From the NCBI GenBank assembly GCA_905479795.1, contig CAJQNX010000038.1, forward strand, positions 1 through 7,305: a DNA stretch of 7,305 nucleotides, read 5' to 3'. Under the pieces are notes generated by a model. That model was not told the DNA's origin. It was given only the letters and a program-made list of their open reading frames with translations, and did not search any database. Shown in pieces: positions 6,048 through 7,305 of the stretch; position 1 is the stretch's first letter, and each line of letters starts with the position of its first letter. The DNA comes from an uncultured Candidatus Midichloriaceae bacterium. Its GTDB lineage: Bacteria > Pseudomonadota > Alphaproteobacteria > Rickettsiales > Midichloriaceae. Made by a program: the position numbers and the translations under genes.

Positions 6048-7181
6048 TTACAAATCCCCGTGTATTACAGGTGCATCACCATATTCAGACAATACTTCTG
6101 TTGGATTTTCACAGTCAAAAGTAGATTGCTCATAAAGCTTTTCTAATTCTTTCATATCTTGTTTTTTATCGGCAATTTTATTAGCAAGCGCATTAAAAAA
6201 CTCCTTAGATGAATCTATGTATTTGTTTGTACAAGCCATTAGCTTATTGAAATCTAAGCCATTTCCTTTAGTTGCCTTATCATATATAGAATGTTGAATT
6301 TCTAATGGTACCGAAAGATCTAATTTATAAAATTGCTTTACAAATGTTTTAATTAATTTATCAAATGTATTTTTTTGAATTTGGCTAGAAATTTTATAAA
6401 TATTGTAAATATTTTCTACAAATGAATCGTCATCCATATCCGCCAGTACATACTTAGCATTGCCAATTGTGGTACCAATAGAAATGATTAATGATTCTTC
6501 TTTTGGAATGTTATTTTCTTGATTAAAAATATGCGGCAATGCCATAGGAAGTGGTGAATCTGCAATTAAGCCCCCATCATAATCCCTTAACACATTATCT
6601 TTTGTCTTTGTGGTTTTAGAATCAAAAAGACCTGGATAAGCTATACTGGCCTTAACGGCATCCTTTAAATAAAAATCCTTTTTTTTGTCAGATTTAGCAT
6701 CAATGGTACTCCATATACGTGAAGTAGCATTATCAATATCATAAGACACTATATTGATTGGAATAACAGTCTGACTTAGTTTAGTGTTACCACATATATT
6801 ATCAATAAAAACCACATCCTTCTCTTCTAATATATGATTTTTAAAATTTAAAATTAATGAAAGCTTATCCCAAATATTAATATTGGAATTAATAGAATTC
6901 AGATCTTTATTAAAATTTTTTATACATTCATCAAGCGTAAACTTTAGTTTTTTGGGATTTTTATCTGACGGAACTACAAGGCATGAAGTAATTATAGAAC
7001 CTATAGAATTTCCAGTAACTACATCAAAATATTCTATAAGATTTTTTTGAGAATCCAATTTTTTTAAATGATCTTCTAGCGCTTTTGCAATTCTAATTGA
7101 GACTTCACCCATTTCAGCTCCGCCACTAAAAGCTAGTACTTTTAATTTCTTTTTACCATTCCAAAACATAAAAACTACCAT
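6048..7181 (-). CDS. Patatin-like phospholipase
   Basis: This is a patatin-domain serine lipid hydrolase using a Ser-Asp dyad; relatives release fatty acids from phospholipids, and several rickettsial members act on host membranes. Numbered from ATG 7181 (377 residues), the glycine-rich oxyanion segment is FSGGAEMGEVSI (about 18-29). The nucleophile Ser59 is in the GxSxG elbow GNSIG, and a SIAYPGLF block (about 179-186) precedes the dyad Asp202 in YDGGLIADSPLP. The C-terminal about 125 residues are Lys/Asn-rich, probably helical, and not recognised. The oxyanion segment departs from the usual GGGx[KR]G: the third Gly is Ala and the basic residue is Met. No signal peptide is evident. Starts are ambiguous: TTG at 7199 and ATG at 7169 are in frame, none with a strong ribosome-binding site. 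Both catalytic motifs are intact, so activity is likely. A role as a secreted effector is inference from relatives. Confidence 0.9.
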   Translation of the reverse strand: MVVFMFWNGKKKLKVLAFSGGAEMGEVSIRIAKALEDHLKKLDSQKNLIEYFDVVTGNSIGSIITSCLVVPSDKNPKKLKFTLDECIKNFNKDLNSINSNINIWDKLSLILNFKNHILEEKDVVFIDNICGNTKLSQTVIPINIVSYDIDNATSRIWSTIDAKSDKKKDFYLKDAVKASIAYPGLFDSKTTKTKDNVLRDYDGGLIADSPLPMALPHIFNQENNIPKEESLIISIGTTIGNAKYVLADMDDDSFVENIYNIYKISSQIQKNTFDKLIKTFVKQFYKLDLSVPLEIQHSIYDKATKGNGLDFNKLMACTNKYIDSSKEFFNALANKIADKKQDMKELEKLYEQSTFDCENPTEVLSEYGDAPVIHGDL

Positions 7182-7229
7182 AACAATTCTACAATCCAAG
7201 GTAGCTATTTAACGAGCAAAGTCAATACA

Positions 7230-7235
7230 TATAAT
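7230..7235 (+). promoter_or_regulatory. Possible -10 element facing off the right edge
   Basis: A perfect TATAAT lies 38 bases before an ATG at 7274, in the gap upstream of the leftward patatin gene. No convincing -35 hexamer is seen 16-18 bases upstream, and TATAAT is common by chance here, so this is only a candidate. On the opposite strand TTGACT (7225-7220) resembles a -35 for the patatin gene, but the bases 17 further on (ACCTTG) do not form a -10. Confidence 0.25.
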
Positions 7236-7273
7236 CTTTGCCATATTTAATTACCATACACACAGGTTGATAC

Positions 7274-7305
7274 ATGAAAGGTGTTATTTTTATTATACTA
7301 CGCAA
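7274..7305 (+). CDS. Possible N-terminus of a rightward gene, cut by window end
   Basis: ATG at 7274 opens a frame that runs to the window edge without a stop and begins MKGVIFIILR. AGG at 7264-7266 lies seven bases upstream, an acceptable Shine-Dalgarno core and spacing, and a TATAAT lies further up at 7230. The first residues are hydrophobic after one lysine, as in a membrane segment or signal peptide, but ten codons are far too few to identify anything. It could equally be a chance ATG. Confidence 0.3.
   Translation, partial: MKGVIFIILR

Noticed and set aside
1..7305. Mobile elements, CRISPR arrays, toxin-antitoxin or phage-defence genes
   Set aside because: I saw no transposase, no regularly spaced repeats, no long terminal inverted repeats and no defence-type domains; every substantial open frame is accounted for by the listed genes.

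Overview
The window looks like a piece of chromosome from an AT-rich, probably host-dependent alphaproteobacterium, most likely of the Rickettsiales type. GC content is about 30% by eye, the genes are closely spaced, and the proteins are of ordinary bacterial families with Lys/Ile/Asn-rich composition. A patatin-like phospholipase is also a frequent gene in intracellular Rickettsiales. This placement is inferred from composition and gene content; no database search was possible.

Layout: a CAU-anticodon tRNA (76-152, +) with a very good sigma-70-type promoter comes first. It faces a compact leftward cluster, transcribed in the order thrS (4663-2750), infC (2747-2232), hslU (2219-900), yggS (893-222), with gaps of only 2, 12 and 6 bases. 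Divergent from thrS, across 46 bases, is a shortened and unusual glutamate/dicarboxylate-family (SDF/DAACS) symporter (4710-5876, +). After a 171-base convergent gap comes a patatin-like phospholipase on the minus strand (7181-6048). The last 100 bases hold divergent control sequence and possibly the first codons of a rightward gene.

How the genes fit together: threonyl-tRNA synthetase and initiation factor IF3 are a classic translation pair. Here they are joined to the unfoldase of the HslUV protease and to the PLP-homeostasis protein YggS in what looks like one housekeeping operon. The expected partners rpmI/rplT (after infC) and hslV (beside hslU) are not adjacent. The most informative local detail is the infC start. 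The first ATG lies inside the conserved N-terminal domain, and the real start is very probably an AUA codon two bases after the thrS stop, with its Shine-Dalgarno sequence inside the last thrS codons.

The symporter lacks several residues that bind substrate carboxylate and sodium in characterised homologues, so its substrate is uncertain. I see no CRISPR array, insertion sequence, toxin-antitoxin pair, defence island or clearly new system. Most of the window is ordinary core genome, and the points for a second look are matters of start codon, residue substitution and gene order.
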